59,835 bases of DNA, from positions 1 through 59,835 of the forward strand of contig JAFUIS010000012.1 of assembly GCA_017468365.1 (NCBI GenBank), written 5' to 3'. The stretch is from Oscillospiraceae bacterium (lineage in GTDB: Bacteria > Bacillota > Clostridia > Oscillospirales > Ruminococcaceae). The position numbers and the translations under genes were made by a program. Of the stretch, positions 35,547 through 44,953 are shown piece after piece; position 1 is the stretch's first letter; every line of letters starts with the position of its first letter. Below the pieces are notes generated by a model, which had not been told where the DNA came from, did no database searches, and worked only from the letters and a program-made list of their open reading frames with translations.

Positions 35547-36331
35547 TTTATACCCTCCGTTTTTATTCCGTATATTCTGCAGCCGTTTTCTCTTGCCATA
35601 TCAATAAGGCGCTGTGTATCTGTTTCCCGAAGTTCGGCAAGTTTTTCTGCCGTTGCGGGAATAAGAGTGCTGTCGCATCTCTGTCCTCTGAAAGGCACCG
35701 GCGCCATATAAGGACAGTCGGTTTCGAGAAGAATCCTGTCATCCGGAACTTCCTTTGCAGCAAGAAGAAGCTTATTTGCATTTTTGAACGTTACAGAACC
35801 GGTAAAACCGATATACATTCCAAGTTTTACAAATTCCCTTACCATTTCCGCAGAACCGGAAAAGCAATGGATGATTCCCTTAGGGCGGTATTTTTTCACG
35901 AGTTCAAGAGTATCCGCGTGGGCTTCTCTGTCGTGGATTATTACCGGAAGGTCAAGTTCGTTTGCAAGTTCAAGCTGTGCAGCAAAAACCTCTATCTGTT
36001 TTTCCCTCGGCGAAAAATCGTAATGATAATCAAGTCCGATCTCACCGATAGCCACTACTTTTTCGTTTTTTGCAAATTCTCTGACTTTTTCAAGCCAAGT
36101 TCCGTTTCCGTCGCTTTCGGCAGAATGGGGGTGAACACCGACTGCGGAATAAATAAAATCATATTTTGATGAAAGCTCAAGAGTCTTTTCACAGGTTTCA
36201 AGATCACAAGCCGGATCCACTACCAAGGAAACGCCGTGCTCAAAAAGACTTTTGAGCACGGTGTCACGATCCTCGTCGAATCTTTCGTCATCGTAATGAG
36301 CATGAGTGTCGAATATACCTTTATATTCCAT
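35543..36331 (-). CDS. TatD-family metal-dependent DNase
   Basis: A TIM-barrel hydrolase of 262 residues: FDTHAHYDDERFDEDRD (metal HxH), GEIGLDYHYDFSPREKQ, PVIIHDREAHADTLE, GIIHCFSGSAEM and ETDCPYMAPVPFRGQR. Members are 3'-5' exonucleases or other phosphodiesterases. It sits between metG and trmB (start overlaps the metG stop as TAATG), a frequent gene order. An inverted copy of GTGCTC / GAGCAC lies inside the coding sequence near 36236-36261. Confidence 0.94.
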   Translation of the reverse strand: MEYKGIFDTHAHYDDERFDEDRDTVLKSLFEHGVSLVVDPACDLETCEKTLELSSKYDFIYSAVGVHPHSAESDGNGTWLEKVREFAKNEKVVAIGEIGLDYHYDFSPREKQIEVFAAQLELANELDLPVIIHDREAHADTLELVKKYRPKGIIHCFSGSAEMVREFVKLGMYIGFTGSVTFKNANKLLLAAKEVPDDRILLETDCPYMAPVPFRGQRCDSTLIPATAEKLAELRETDTQRLIDMARENGCRIYGIKTEGIK

Positions 36332-38274
36332 TAATGAAGCCTCGTTCCTACCGGTACGGAATCATCAATAAAGGTTACACAGACAGAACCGTCTTCCCTA
36401 TCGCCTGCAAGAAGCATTCCGCAGGATTCAACTCCGCAAAGTTTTGCGGGTTTGAGGTTCGCAACAACAACAATCTTCTTCCCGATAAGCTCATCGGGAG
36501 TATAGTGCTGTGCAATTCCGGAAACGATCTGGCGACCGCCCATTCCGTCGTCAAGCTGGATCTTATAAAGTTTTTTTGCTTTCGGAACTTTTTCACATTC
36601 AAGGATTTTTGCTACGCGAAGTTCAACTTTGGTGAAATCGTCGATAGTGATTTCAGGCTGAAGCTCTATAACAGGCTTTTCGGAAGCTTTTTCTGCTTCA
36701 AGCTGTGCTTTGTGAGCTGCTTCAAGCTCTGCGATAAGTTTATCTGCATCGATTCTGGAGAAAAGCGGAGTTGCGGTTCCGACTTTTTCGCCGGCTTTGA
36801 GTCCGCCGAAGTTCTGAATGCTTTCATAAGTCTGTTCTTCGATTCCAAGCTGCTCCGCGATCTTTTTGGTGGTCTCAGGCATGATAGGAGCGATAAGAAC
36901 GGAAAGAATTCTGATTCCTTCAAGAAGGTTATAAAGAACGGTGCCGAGTCTTGCTTTGTTTGCTTCGTCTTTTGCAAGAGCCCAAGGCATGGTTTCGTCG
37001 ATATATTTGTTGCAGCGACGAGCAAGATCCATAATGCAGTCGATTGCATCGCTCATCTTGTATTCGGAAAGGTTTTTATCAAAACCTTCGATTGCTTTTT
37101 TTGCGGTGGCTTTGAGGTCTTCGTCAAACTCTCCGCAGCAGTCGCAGGGCTGGATAACGCCTTCAAAATATTTATTCTGCATGGTGACGGTGCGGTTTAC
37201 AAGGTTACCGAGGGTGTTTGCAAGGTCGGTGTTGAATCTGTCGATCATTTCCTCGTAAGTGATGGAACCGTCGTTTGCATGAGGCATTTCGGTAAGAAGA
37301 TAGTAGCGAACTGCATCAACGCCAAATACTTTGGTAAGGTCGTCTGCATAGATAACGTTGCCGCGGGATTTGGACATCTTGTCTTCGCCGAAAAGAAGCC
37401 ACGGGTGACCGTAAACCTGTTTGGGAAGAGGCTCACCGAGTGCCATGAGCATGATAGGCCAGTAAATGGTGTGGAATCTTACGATATCTTTACCGATGAT
37501 ATGAACGTCTGCGGGCCAGTATTTTTTATACTGTTCGGAACTGCCGTCCGGGTCATATCCGAGAGCGGTAATATAGTTGGAAAGAGCATCGATCCAAACG
37601 TAGATAACATGTTTCTCATCAAAAGTTACCGGAACTCCCCATTTGAAAGAGGTTCTGGAAACGCAAAGATCCTGAAGGCCGGGTTTGATGAAGTTGTTGA
37701 GCATCTCTTTTTTGCGTGCTTCGGGATAGATGAAGTTTTCGTTGTTTTCAATGAATTCTTCGAGCTGTTTCTGATATTTGGAAAGGCGGAGGAAATACGC
37801 TTCCTCTTTTGCCTTGCTTACTTCCCTTCCGCAGTCGGGACATTTTCCGTCAACAAGCTGGCTTTCGGTCCAGAAAGATTCACAAGGAGTGCAGTAAAGG
37901 CCTTCATATTCACTCTTATAGATATCGCCCTGATCATAGAGTTTTTTGAAGATTTTCTGAACGGTCTTCTCATGATAATCATCGGTGGTTCTGATAAAAT
38001 GATCATAAGTGGTGTTGAGAAGGTCGCATATCTCTTTGATTTCGCCTGCAACTTTGTCAACGTATTCCTTAGGGGTTACGCCGGCATCTGCAGCATATTT
38101 TTCAATTTTCTGTCCGTGTTCATCGGTACCGGTAAGGAAAAAGACATCATATCCCTGCATTCTTTTATATCTTGCAATGGCGTCGGTAAGAACGATTTCA
38201 TAGGTATTGCCGATATGGGGTTTGCGGGAGGTATATGCAATGGCGGTAGTTATATAAAATTTAGGTTTATCCAT
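36331..38274 (-). CDS. metG: Methionyl-tRNA synthetase
   Basis: A class I synthetase of 647 residues. The HIGH motif is PHIGNTYE near residue 20, the zinc knuckles are CTPCESFWTES and CPDCGRE, and KMSKS is in GEDKMSKSRGN. A C-terminal EMAP-II-like tRNA-binding domain (about residues 545-647; FTKVELRVAKILECEKVPKAKKLYKI) is fused. It heads metG-tatD-trmB. GGAGAAATAAAAA precedes the ATG. Confidence 0.97.
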   Translation of the reverse strand: MDKPKFYITTAIAYTSRKPHIGNTYEIVLTDAIARYKRMQGYDVFFLTGTDEHGQKIEKYAADAGVTPKEYVDKVAGEIKEICDLLNTTYDHFIRTTDDYHEKTVQKIFKKLYDQGDIYKSEYEGLYCTPCESFWTESQLVDGKCPDCGREVSKAKEEAYFLRLSKYQKQLEEFIENNENFIYPEARKKEMLNNFIKPGLQDLCVSRTSFKWGVPVTFDEKHVIYVWIDALSNYITALGYDPDGSSEQYKKYWPADVHIIGKDIVRFHTIYWPIMLMALGEPLPKQVYGHPWLLFGEDKMSKSRGNVIYADDLTKVFGVDAVRYYLLTEMPHANDGSITYEEMIDRFNTDLANTLGNLVNRTVTMQNKYFEGVIQPCDCCGEFDEDLKATAKKAIEGFDKNLSEYKMSDAIDCIMDLARRCNKYIDETMPWALAKDEANKARLGTVLYNLLEGIRILSVLIAPIMPETTKKIAEQLGIEEQTYESIQNFGGLKAGEKVGTATPLFSRIDADKLIAELEAAHKAQLEAEKASEKPVIELQPEITIDDFTKVELRVAKILECEKVPKAKKLYKIQLDDGMGGRQIVSGIAQHYTPDELIGKKIVVVANLKPAKLCGVESCGMLLAGDREDGSVCVTFIDDSVPVGTRLH

Positions 38275-38302
38275 TTTTTATTTCTCCTTTTGAGTTATGA
38301 TG

Positions 38303-39508
38303 TCAGAATTCTTCAATGTAAACGAGCATCTGGTCAACAAATTCATCCGCATCTGCCATAGATTTGAATACGTCAACGATGTGTCCGCAGAATTCATCGG
38401 AAAGGGTTTCGTTTGCTCCGTTTTTTACCGCAAATTCACCGGCAAAAACTTCGGGGGAATAAGTGGAAGAAGAAGACATATCCATATAAATATGTTTCAT
38501 GAAATCCTTTGCAAGTTCGGGTTCTTTTGCTTCAACGGGTATATACATTTCGGAGAAAGAAACGGTTGCAACAGGGCTTCCGGAAAGTGCGGGATATTTG
38601 CAGATAGCGTATTTTTCTCCGTCTTTGTTGAGTTCCTCAAGGTCGGCTTCGGTACCGGAAATGAAAAGTACTTCGCCGTTTTTAAGGCATTCGATTACGT
38701 CATCTCTGGTCTTGGTAGTGCTTTTGGAAACAACAAGGGATTTGATTTCCTCGATTTTATCGATGAAAGTTTTGATGCTTTCGTTTTTCCAAGCCTCTTC
38801 GTCATAAGAAAGAATCTTGCCCATTTCTTCTGCTCCGATTGCAGGAACAAGAGCCGCTGCAAAAATATCCGCAAATTCATCAGGCTCTGCGCCGGAATAG
38901 GTGAAGAAAGCGAATTTTTTATTTTCGCATGCTTTTGCGATGGAAACGAAATCGTCCCAGGTTTGGGGATTGCTGAAACCGTTGGAAGAAAGAAGTTCGG
39001 TGTTATAAATAAGTCCTTTGGTTTCAAAAAGAACCGGAGCAATATAAGAAACACCGTCGTCATAAGGTTTGCAGGTGTCGTTTTCAAAAATTCCGGCGGG
39101 AGCAGAAGCTTCAACATTGGTAAGCGGAAGCATTGCTCTGTCTTTGATAAGCGCTTCAGTTACGCCGTTTTCCTCACCCGAAGGAAGGAATACAAAGTCG
39201 GGAGAGTTTCCGGAAAGGATTCTGTCACGGACTTCATATGCTGCGTCTTTGGTAAAAACAAGGTTTACGGTAACGCCCTGATTTGCTTTTTCAAAACTGT
39301 CAACAACATTTTCCCAATATTCTTTATCGGCAGGTTCGTCTTCGCCTCTGTCATAAACAACAGCAGTAAGATATTTGTTAACCGCTTCAACTACGATAGC
39401 GTTTTCGCCTTCGCCTTCCACAACAACGTCATCGGGTTCTTTGTTGCATCCGGAAGCCATGGTGACCATCATCATAAGTGCAATAATAATAGAAAGAATT
39501 TTTTTCAT
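38303..39508 (-). CDS. Extracellular solute-binding lipoprotein
   Basis: A protein of 401 residues with a signal peptide and lipobox (MMVTMASGCNKEP; Cys at about 21). The rest is an SBP_bac_1-like periplasmic-binding fold (SGNSPDFVFLPSGEENG; GLIYNTELLSSNGFSNPQTWDDFV; FISGTEADLEEL). No ABC permease is next to it, so it is an orphan receptor or works with a transporter elsewhere; sugars are the usual ligands of this family. It precedes metG with a 28-base gap. Confidence 0.87.
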   Translation of the reverse strand: MKKILSIIIALMMMVTMASGCNKEPDDVVVEGEGENAIVVEAVNKYLTAVVYDRGEDEPADKEYWENVVDSFEKANQGVTVNLVFTKDAAYEVRDRILSGNSPDFVFLPSGEENGVTEALIKDRAMLPLTNVEASAPAGIFENDTCKPYDDGVSYIAPVLFETKGLIYNTELLSSNGFSNPQTWDDFVSIAKACENKKFAFFTYSGAEPDEFADIFAAALVPAIGAEEMGKILSYDEEAWKNESIKTFIDKIEEIKSLVVSKSTTKTRDDVIECLKNGEVLFISGTEADLEELNKDGEKYAICKYPALSGSPVATVSFSEMYIPVEAKEPELAKDFMKHIYMDMSSSSTYSPEVFAGEFAVKNGANETLSDEFCGHIVDVFKSMADADEFVDQMLVYIEEF

Positions 39509-39633
39509 GTTTTCCTCCTGGTCATAAAAATACAGATTAATATTACCACAAAACGCTTTCGATTTAAAGTGTTTTTAAAATTTATTTTACTTTACTTTTA
39601 AGTTTGTATCATATAAAATAAAGATAATAAATT

Positions 39634-40101
39634 TTGGATGTGATTTTTCTGTCAGATTATCTTTACCTGTTTTTCATATCAATGGTCCCGCTTGTTGAAC
39701 TTCGCGGCGCCATGATCTATGCAGCCGTGGCGGAAATGCCTTTTCTTCCCTCTTTGATATGCTGCGTATTAGGAAACATTCTTCCCGTTCCTTTTCTTAT
39801 AAAATTTGCAAAGACCGTACTTGTCTATCTTTCAAAAATCGATAAAATAGGCTGGATTTTTCAAAAGATTATCGACCGTGGAAATAAAAAAGCTAAAAAA
39901 GTCAATGATTTTGAACTTCTAAGTCTTTTTCTTTTCGTTGCGATTCCCGTTCCCGGAACCGGTGCATGGACTGCTTCTCTTGTTGCTACCCTTCTCCAGC
40001 TTCGCGTCGTGAAATCCACTTTTGCAATTCTTATCGGCGTTATCGCCTGCGGAATAATTATGGGCATACTCTCTTTTGGAATCGTTGATCTCGTTGTTTA
40101 A
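39634..40101 (+). CDS. Small multidrug-export (COG2426) membrane protein
   Basis: A protein of 155 residues with four hydrophobic segments. The start FFISMVPLVELRGAMIYAA, with the conserved Pro-x5-Arg-Gly, and the later LFLFVAIPVPGTGAWTASLVATLL match the small multidrug-export family. The start is uncertain: TTG at 39634 gives the longest protein, but no ribosome binding site is clear; a GTG at 39640 or a later ATG are alternatives. It shares an operon with the next gene. Confidence 0.82.
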   Translation: MDVIFLSDYLYLFFISMVPLVELRGAMIYAAVAEMPFLPSLICCVLGNILPVPFLIKFAKTVLVYLSKIDKIGWIFQKIIDRGNKKAKKVNDFELLSLFLFVAIPVPGTGAWTASLVATLLQLRVVKSTFAILIGVIACGIIMGILSFGIVDLVV

Positions 40102-40112
40102 GGAGGTTTATT

Positions 40113-40571
40113 ATGGAAAATAACATCATTGAAGTACCTGCAGCCGAAGAAAATTACCAGAAACTCATTTACGAAGAAAGCCTTAAACAGACCGAGCTTC
40201 TTGAAAAACAGACCGCCTGGATAAAAAAACAGACCATGATAGTTTCCGCAATAATGCTCGTTGTTGCCCTCGCTCTCATCGTTCTCAGCGTTCAGGTTGG
40301 TGGTGTTCTTGAAGAAGCAAACTCTGCCATTGCTGAAATCACCGTTCTCACTCAGGAACTTAACGCTGTTCTTGAAGAATCCAACATCACCGAACTGCTC
40401 AACAATGCAAACGTTCTTATTGCCGAAAGCGGCGATGCGCTCAAACAGGCGCTTGAAGGCGTTGACGATGCTCTTGCGACCGTTTCTGAAATTGATATTG
40501 AAACCCTCAACGATGCTATAGCTGACCTCAAAAAAGTCGTCGAGCCGCTTGCAAAGCTTTTTGGAAGATAA
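40113..40571 (+). CDS. Membrane-anchored coiled-coil protein
   Basis: A protein of 152 residues: an N-terminal polar helix rich in Glu and Gln (about 1-45), one transmembrane helix (IVSAIMLVVALALIVLSVQV, about 46-66), and an extracellular alpha-helical part of heptad-like repeats (AEITVLTQELNAVLEESNITELLN; VDDALATVSEIDIETLNDAIADLKK). The topology recalls methyl-accepting or phage-lysis-type stalks, but no family is recognised. AAGGAGG precedes the ATG. Confidence 0.78.
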   Translation: MENNIIEVPAAEENYQKLIYEESLKQTELLEKQTAWIKKQTMIVSAIMLVVALALIVLSVQVGGVLEEANSAIAEITVLTQELNAVLEESNITELLNNANVLIAESGDALKQALEGVDDALATVSEIDIETLNDAIADLKKVVEPLAKLFGR

Positions 40572-40583
40572 AGTAGTAATGAG

Positions 40584-40620
40584 ATAAAAAAAGAGCCGCT
40601 AAAAAGCGGCTCTTTTTTGT
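40584..40620. terminator. Bidirectional terminator
   Basis: AAGAGCCGCT-AAAA-AGCGGCTCTTTTTT. It is shared with the convergent glycerophosphodiesterase gene. Confidence 0.9.
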
Positions 40621-40622
40621 TT

Positions 40623-41330
40623 TTATTTAAGCTCTGTAAGCAAGTCCACCCTGTTTGTAAGCATTCCGTCCGCTCCCATATCAAGCATACGGCGCATTTC
40701 ATCGGGCTCATCGACTGTCCAGGGATAAACCTTTACACCGTGTTTATGGAAGTCATCCATGATTTCCTGCGTAAGAGCAAAGTGGTACGGGATAGTAATG
40801 GTAACGTTGCGCTTTTCGCAATATTCGCCGTAATCAAAAATCCAGTTATCAAACGGGAAGCAGATTTCGATATCCGGCGCCATGGCTTTGAATTTCATTA
40901 CGGAATAGTGGTTTGCGGAATAAATGATGACTTTTTTGCGAAGGTCATGTCTGTCGATGCATTCAAGCACCTTTTCTTCCATTCCGTCATATGTAATAAA
41001 GCTGTTTTTAAGTTCTACGAAAGTAACAAGGTCCTTATTCTGAACAAGGTCAAAATATTCGTCAAGGGTCGGTACTTTCTGGTCATGGACGTCGAATCCG
41101 TTGGAAGGATCGAGTTCACGCATCTCTGCAAGAGTCATATCCTTGACCCAACCTTTTGCACCGGTGGTTCTGGAAACTTCCTCATCATGGAAAACAACAA
41201 GTTCTCCGTCTTTTGTCATCTGAACGTCCATTTCAATGGCTTCCGGAGCATACTCAAGGCATTTTTCAAATGCGATCATGGTGTTTTCCGGATAAAGTCC
41301 TGCAAGGCCTCTGTGGGCAACGCGCATCAT
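40623..41330 (-). CDS. Glycerophosphodiester phosphodiesterase (copy 2)
   Basis: A protein of 235 residues with the GDPD TIM barrel: VAHRGLAGLYPENTMIAFEKCLEYAPEAIEMDVQMTKDGELVVFHDEEVSRTTGA contains the catalytic HRG, the metal ExD and the second catalytic His. It cleaves glycerophosphodiesters into sn-glycerol-3-phosphate and an alcohol. I choose the ATG at 41328-41330 because it overlaps the stop of copy 1 (ATGA). There is no signal peptide, so it acts in the cytosol on imported substrate. Confidence 0.93.
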   Translation of the reverse strand: MMRVAHRGLAGLYPENTMIAFEKCLEYAPEAIEMDVQMTKDGELVVFHDEEVSRTTGAKGWVKDMTLAEMRELDPSNGFDVHDQKVPTLDEYFDLVQNKDLVTFVELKNSFITYDGMEEKVLECIDRHDLRKKVIIYSANHYSVMKFKAMAPDIEICFPFDNWIFDYGEYCEKRNVTITIPYHFALTQEIMDDFHKHGVKVYPWTVDEPDEMRRMLDMGADGMLTNRVDLLTELK

Positions 41331-42061
41331 TCTCCGCATACTTCCTTTCTGATTTCAAGGAATCTTTCGGGACGGTTGGTGATAGCAATCTCGAGCTGGA
41401 GCTGAAGAGCTTTTTTCATATCGTCCTCGTCGTTAATGGTCCATGCGTTGATTTCGATTCCGTTGTTGCGAAGGTCCTGCATGTTTTCGTGGTTGAGGCA
41501 GTTGAAGAACGGGTGGAAACATTCCACTCCCCTGTTGCGGGTGTATGCACCGGGATGGATAAGCCAACTTTCTTCAAGGAAGCCGCATTTTACGTCCGGA
41601 GCAAGTTCTTTGAAACGTGTACAGGTGAAATGGTTGAAAGAACTGATGATAATTTTGTCGCGGAGCTCATATTCGTCCATAAGGGCGAGAACTTTTCTTT
41701 CGATTCCGCGGTATTCAAAAACGCCGCTTTTGATTTCGATATTGCATTCAAGTCCGGTCTCTACCATAAGTTCAAAAACTTCACGAAGAGTGGGCGGTGC
41801 TTCAAATTCAAATTCGCCTTTTTTTACAAAACCTGCATCAAGCGCTTTGAACTCTTCGAGGGTAAGATCTTTGATAAGAGCATCGACGCCGGTGGTACGA
41901 ATGGTGTTTTCGTCGTGCATTACAACGAGTTCACCGTCTTTGGTAAGATGAACGTCGATTTCAATACCTTCTGCGCCGATTTCTGCCGCTTTTCTGAAAG
42001 CGAGCATAGTATTTTCAGGATATTTTTCGGAAAAACCACGATGAGCATAAATTTTAGTCAT
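41327..42061 (-). CDS. Glycerophosphodiester phosphodiesterase (copy 1)
   Basis: A protein of 244 residues. IYAHRGFSEKYPENTMLAFRKAAEIGAEGIEIDVHLTKDGELVVMHDENTIRTTGVD has all catalytic and metal residues. It is a paralogue of the next gene, with which it is translationally coupled. GGAGGCAGTT precedes the ATG at 42059-42061. A terminator separates it from the ABC ATPase gene upstream. Confidence 0.94.
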   Translation of the reverse strand: MTKIYAHRGFSEKYPENTMLAFRKAAEIGAEGIEIDVHLTKDGELVVMHDENTIRTTGVDALIKDLTLEEFKALDAGFVKKGEFEFEAPPTLREVFELMVETGLECNIEIKSGVFEYRGIERKVLALMDEYELRDKIIISSFNHFTCTRFKELAPDVKCGFLEESWLIHPGAYTRNRGVECFHPFFNCLNHENMQDLRNNGIEINAWTINDEDDMKKALQLQLEIAITNRPERFLEIRKEVCGE

Positions 42062-42088
42062 AACTGCCTCCAAAAAACAAATTTTTAA

Positions 42089-42127
42089 TAAAAAGTGCCG
42101 GGAAGCAATTTGCTTCCCGGCACTGCT
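42089..42127 (-). terminator. Terminator after the ABC ATPase gene
   Basis: AGTGCCGGGAAGCAA-ATTGCTTCCCGGCACT on the minus strand is followed by TTTTATT. Some read-through into the two phosphodiesterase genes is likely, since no clear promoter is seen after it. Confidence 0.88.
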
Positions 42128-42147
42128 TCGCCTTTATTATAATACTA

Positions 42148-43155
42148 TCAAAGCTTGATGACAAGGTCTTTTTCTACAGAAACATAGACCTCATCGCCTT
42201 CATTGAATGCAAGCTCGCGCTCGAAAACAATGTCGGAATTGAGCCAGATTTCTTCATTTTCAACGCGGAAACGAATTACGTTACCATGAGAAATATAACT
42301 TGTGATTTTTCCTTTAAGCTGATAACAAGTATTGCAATCAACAGGTTCTTTGCTGAGTTTTACGATTTCAGGTCTGATTGCAACATCTTCACAATCAATT
42401 TCTTCGCCGCATGCGTTTCCGAATTTCTTTGCAGAAAGAAGATTATAGTTTCCGATGAAGGAAGCGGTAAACTTGGTTTTCGGAGTTACATAAAGATCAA
42501 CAGGGCTGCCGGACTGTTCAACATGTCCTGCATTGAAGAGATGGATGGTATCGGACATTACCATTGCTTCGTCCTGGTCATGAGTTACGAAAATGGTGGT
42601 AATGTTAAGTTCTTTCTGGATTCTTCTGATTTCGATCTGAAGGTTGTGACGAAGAAGTGCATCGATTGCGGAAAGCGGTTCGTCAAGAAGAAGAACCTTC
42701 GGCTCGGTAACGATAGCTCTTGCAAGAGCAACACGCTGCTGCTGACCGCCGGAAAGCTGCATCGGGAACTGGTCGATCTTATCGGAAAGACATACAATCT
42801 CAAGCATTTCCTTAACTTTCTTGTCGATTTCATCTTTCGGAACTTTTTTCATTTTAAGACCAAAAGCAACGTTATCTTTTACGCTCATGTTCGGGAAAAG
42901 AGAATACTGCTGGAAAACCATTCCGATTCCGCGGTCACGGGGATCGACGTCGGTGATATCCTCGCCATCAAGATAGATTTTACCGCTGGTTACTTTTTCA
43001 AGACCGGAAAGGCAGCGAAGAAGAGTGGATTTACCGCATCCGGAAGGTCCGAGAAGAGTTACGAGCTCGCCTTTTTCAACGTCAAGGTTGATATCCTTAA
43101 GAACGTGGTTATCTCCGAAAGATTTATTTAAATTTTCAAAACGAATATAAGCCAT
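42148..43155 (-). CDS. ABC importer ATPase (PotA/spermidine-type)
   Basis: A protein of 335 residues: Walker A LLGPSGCGKSTLLRCL, signature QLSGGQQQRVALARAI, Walker B KVLLLDEPLSAIDALLRH, and a C-terminal TOBE-like domain (about 240-335). This is the ATPase type used by spermidine, iron and 2-aminoethylphosphonate importers. It follows the two permease genes by six bases. Confidence 0.93.
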   Translation of the reverse strand: MAYIRFENLNKSFGDNHVLKDINLDVEKGELVTLLGPSGCGKSTLLRCLSGLEKVTSGKIYLDGEDITDVDPRDRGIGMVFQQYSLFPNMSVKDNVAFGLKMKKVPKDEIDKKVKEMLEIVCLSDKIDQFPMQLSGGQQQRVALARAIVTEPKVLLLDEPLSAIDALLRHNLQIEIRRIQKELNITTIFVTHDQDEAMVMSDTIHLFNAGHVEQSGSPVDLYVTPKTKFTASFIGNYNLLSAKKFGNACGEEIDCEDVAIRPEIVKLSKEPVDCNTCYQLKGKITSYISHGNVIRFRVENEEIWLNSDIVFERELAFNEGDEVYVSVEKDLVIKL

Positions 43156-43161
43156 TATAAC

Positions 43162-43971
43162 TTATCTCCCTTCTTTTTGGATTTTTTCGAGTTTTTGGCG
43201 GCTCTGGAAGAAAAGAACAAGAGCGGTTATTGCAAAAGTCATAAGCATAATGACTACAAATACCGCAGAAGCTTCCGCACTCGAATGTTTCATGGACTGA
43301 TAAAGGAAAACCTGAACGTTAGTGGTGCCGCTTCCGGAAAGGTTTCTGATGATTACATAGTCTCCGAAAAGGATACCAACTGCAAGAAGAGAAGATACGG
43401 TGATACCGGTTATAATGTTAGGAACAATTACACGGAAGAAAGCGTAAAGTTTGCTTGCGCCGAGCATTTCAGCCGCTTCAAGAAGCATCGGCATATTTAC
43501 GGCGTGCATGCTGTTTCTGATACCTTGATAGATATGCGGAAGAATAATGATGCAATAAGCGCCGATAAGCATTACCATTCTTTCACCAAGGACAGTTCCG
43601 CTCTTTCCGTAAAGAGAAAGAATAGATACGGAAAGGATAACGCCCTGAATGGTGTAAGGGATCATGCAGAGAATCTGAAGATATTTATCAAGACTTGGGA
43701 AATAGATGGTAACTACAAAAAGTGCAAGCAAGACAAGAACTATTGTAATGACTATCGGAACAATACAAAGGAGAATAGTCTGATAAATCGCAGTAAGGAA
43801 ACCCTGGTTTGAAAAGATAGTCACATAATTTTCCAAAGTAAATCCGGTGGGGATTATTCCGGTCCAATCTTTAAAAAGCGAATAAATAACAGTCGCTACA
43901 AGAGGAATTAAGAGCCATATGATAACGCAGGTCATCACGATGTTTGCATATACTTTTGTACGTTTATTCAT
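43162..43971 (-). CDS. ABC importer permease 2
   Basis: A membrane protein of 269 residues with six hydrophobic segments; the EAA loop is LLEAAEMLGASKLYAFFRVIVPNIITG. It starts at 43969-43971 behind GAGGTGAG; a longer frame adds seven residues. It forms the translocation channel with permease 1. Confidence 0.92.
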   Translation of the reverse strand: MNKRTKVYANIVMTCVIIWLLIPLVATVIYSLFKDWTGIIPTGFTLENYVTIFSNQGFLTAIYQTILLCIVPIVITIVLVLLALFVVTIYFPSLDKYLQILCMIPYTIQGVILSVSILSLYGKSGTVLGERMVMLIGAYCIIILPHIYQGIRNSMHAVNMPMLLEAAEMLGASKLYAFFRVIVPNIITGITVSSLLAVGILFGDYVIIRNLSGSGTTNVQVFLYQSMKHSSAEASAVFVVIMLMTFAITALVLFFQSRQKLEKIQKEGR

Positions 43972-43976
43972 ACCGC

Positions 43977-44855
43977 TCACCTCACCTTCCACTGGGTCGT
44001 CTTTTTGACGATATAGTTATCAATAAGGATTACCGCACAAAGGAGAATCATCATTACAACGGAAAGTGCCGCACCAAGTGCCGGCTGGCTTCTGATATCT
44101 CCTGTAAACGCTGCCGAAATATTTACCGGCAAGAGAGAGAAGTTGTTCATAAGAAGTGCATATGCGGTTGCATAAGCACAAAGTGCATTTGCAAAAAGAA
44201 CACTTATAGTTCCGAAGATACTTGGAATAAGAACCGGAATGCCGACTTTGAACCAGAAAGTGCTGCTGCTTCCGCCAAGAAGCATATTTGCTTCCTGCCA
44301 TTCTTTTCTTATTCCGTTAAACGCCGGAATCAAAAGAAGAGTTGAAAGCGGAATCTGGAAATAGATATACATTAAAATAATACCGCCGCTTGAATAAAGA
44401 TCAAAATTCTGAATGAATTCGATTCCGTAAACATTTGCTATTTGTTTAAGAACACCTGCGTTACCAATAATAATCATATAGGCAAACGCAAGCGGAACAC
44501 CCGCAAAGTTAGATGTCATATTGAGAACAGTCATAAATGCGTTTCTGAATTTTCCGCGGGAATTATGAGCTGCCTGTGCGCCGAGGAATGCAATAACAAT
44601 TCCAACGACAGTGGATACAAAAGTTATAATAAGGCTGTTTTTGATCGCGGTTTTATAACTTAAGGTAGTAAAAATTTTTTTATAATTCTCAAGGGTAAAG
44701 AGAACGGTTTTATCTGCATCCGAACCAAAGCTGTCGATTACGAGCATAATAAGCGGCAGAAGCTCAAAAAGAACAACAACGATTAGGAACGGAAGCAGAA
44801 CAAGCAGATATGTATATTTGCTTGCCATTTTTTTGCCGCCGGAAGCATTCTTCAT
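43977..44855 (-). CDS. ABC importer permease 1
   Basis: A membrane protein of 292 residues with six hydrophobic segments and an EAA-type loop RKEWQEANMLLGGSSSTFWFKVGIPVLIPSI. The start at 44853-44855 follows GAGTGAGGTG. A terminator-like hairpin lies just upstream, after the binding-protein gene, which would give more receptor than channel. Confidence 0.9.
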   Translation of the reverse strand: MKNASGGKKMASKYTYLLVLLPFLIVVVLFELLPLIMLVIDSFGSDADKTVLFTLENYKKIFTTLSYKTAIKNSLIITFVSTVVGIVIAFLGAQAAHNSRGKFRNAFMTVLNMTSNFAGVPLAFAYMIIIGNAGVLKQIANVYGIEFIQNFDLYSSGGIILMYIYFQIPLSTLLLIPAFNGIRKEWQEANMLLGGSSSTFWFKVGIPVLIPSIFGTISVLFANALCAYATAYALLMNNFSLLPVNISAAFTGDIRSQPALGAALSVVMMILLCAVILIDNYIVKKTTQWKVR

Positions 44856-44872
44856 AGGGTCACACCTCACTC

Positions 44873-44909
44873 AAAAAATGGGGCGTGCTTAAAAAGTACG
44901 CCCCATTCT
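44873..44909 (-). terminator. Attenuating hairpin between receptor and permease genes
   Basis: AATGGGGCGTACTTTTTAAG-like arm paired with GCACGCCCCATT, followed by TTTTTTG on the minus strand. It is the common device that keeps receptor mRNA more abundant than the membrane parts. Confidence 0.8.
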
Positions 44910-44953
44910 TATTACTCATGGAGTAAATTTTAAAAATTAAACATCAAATCGAA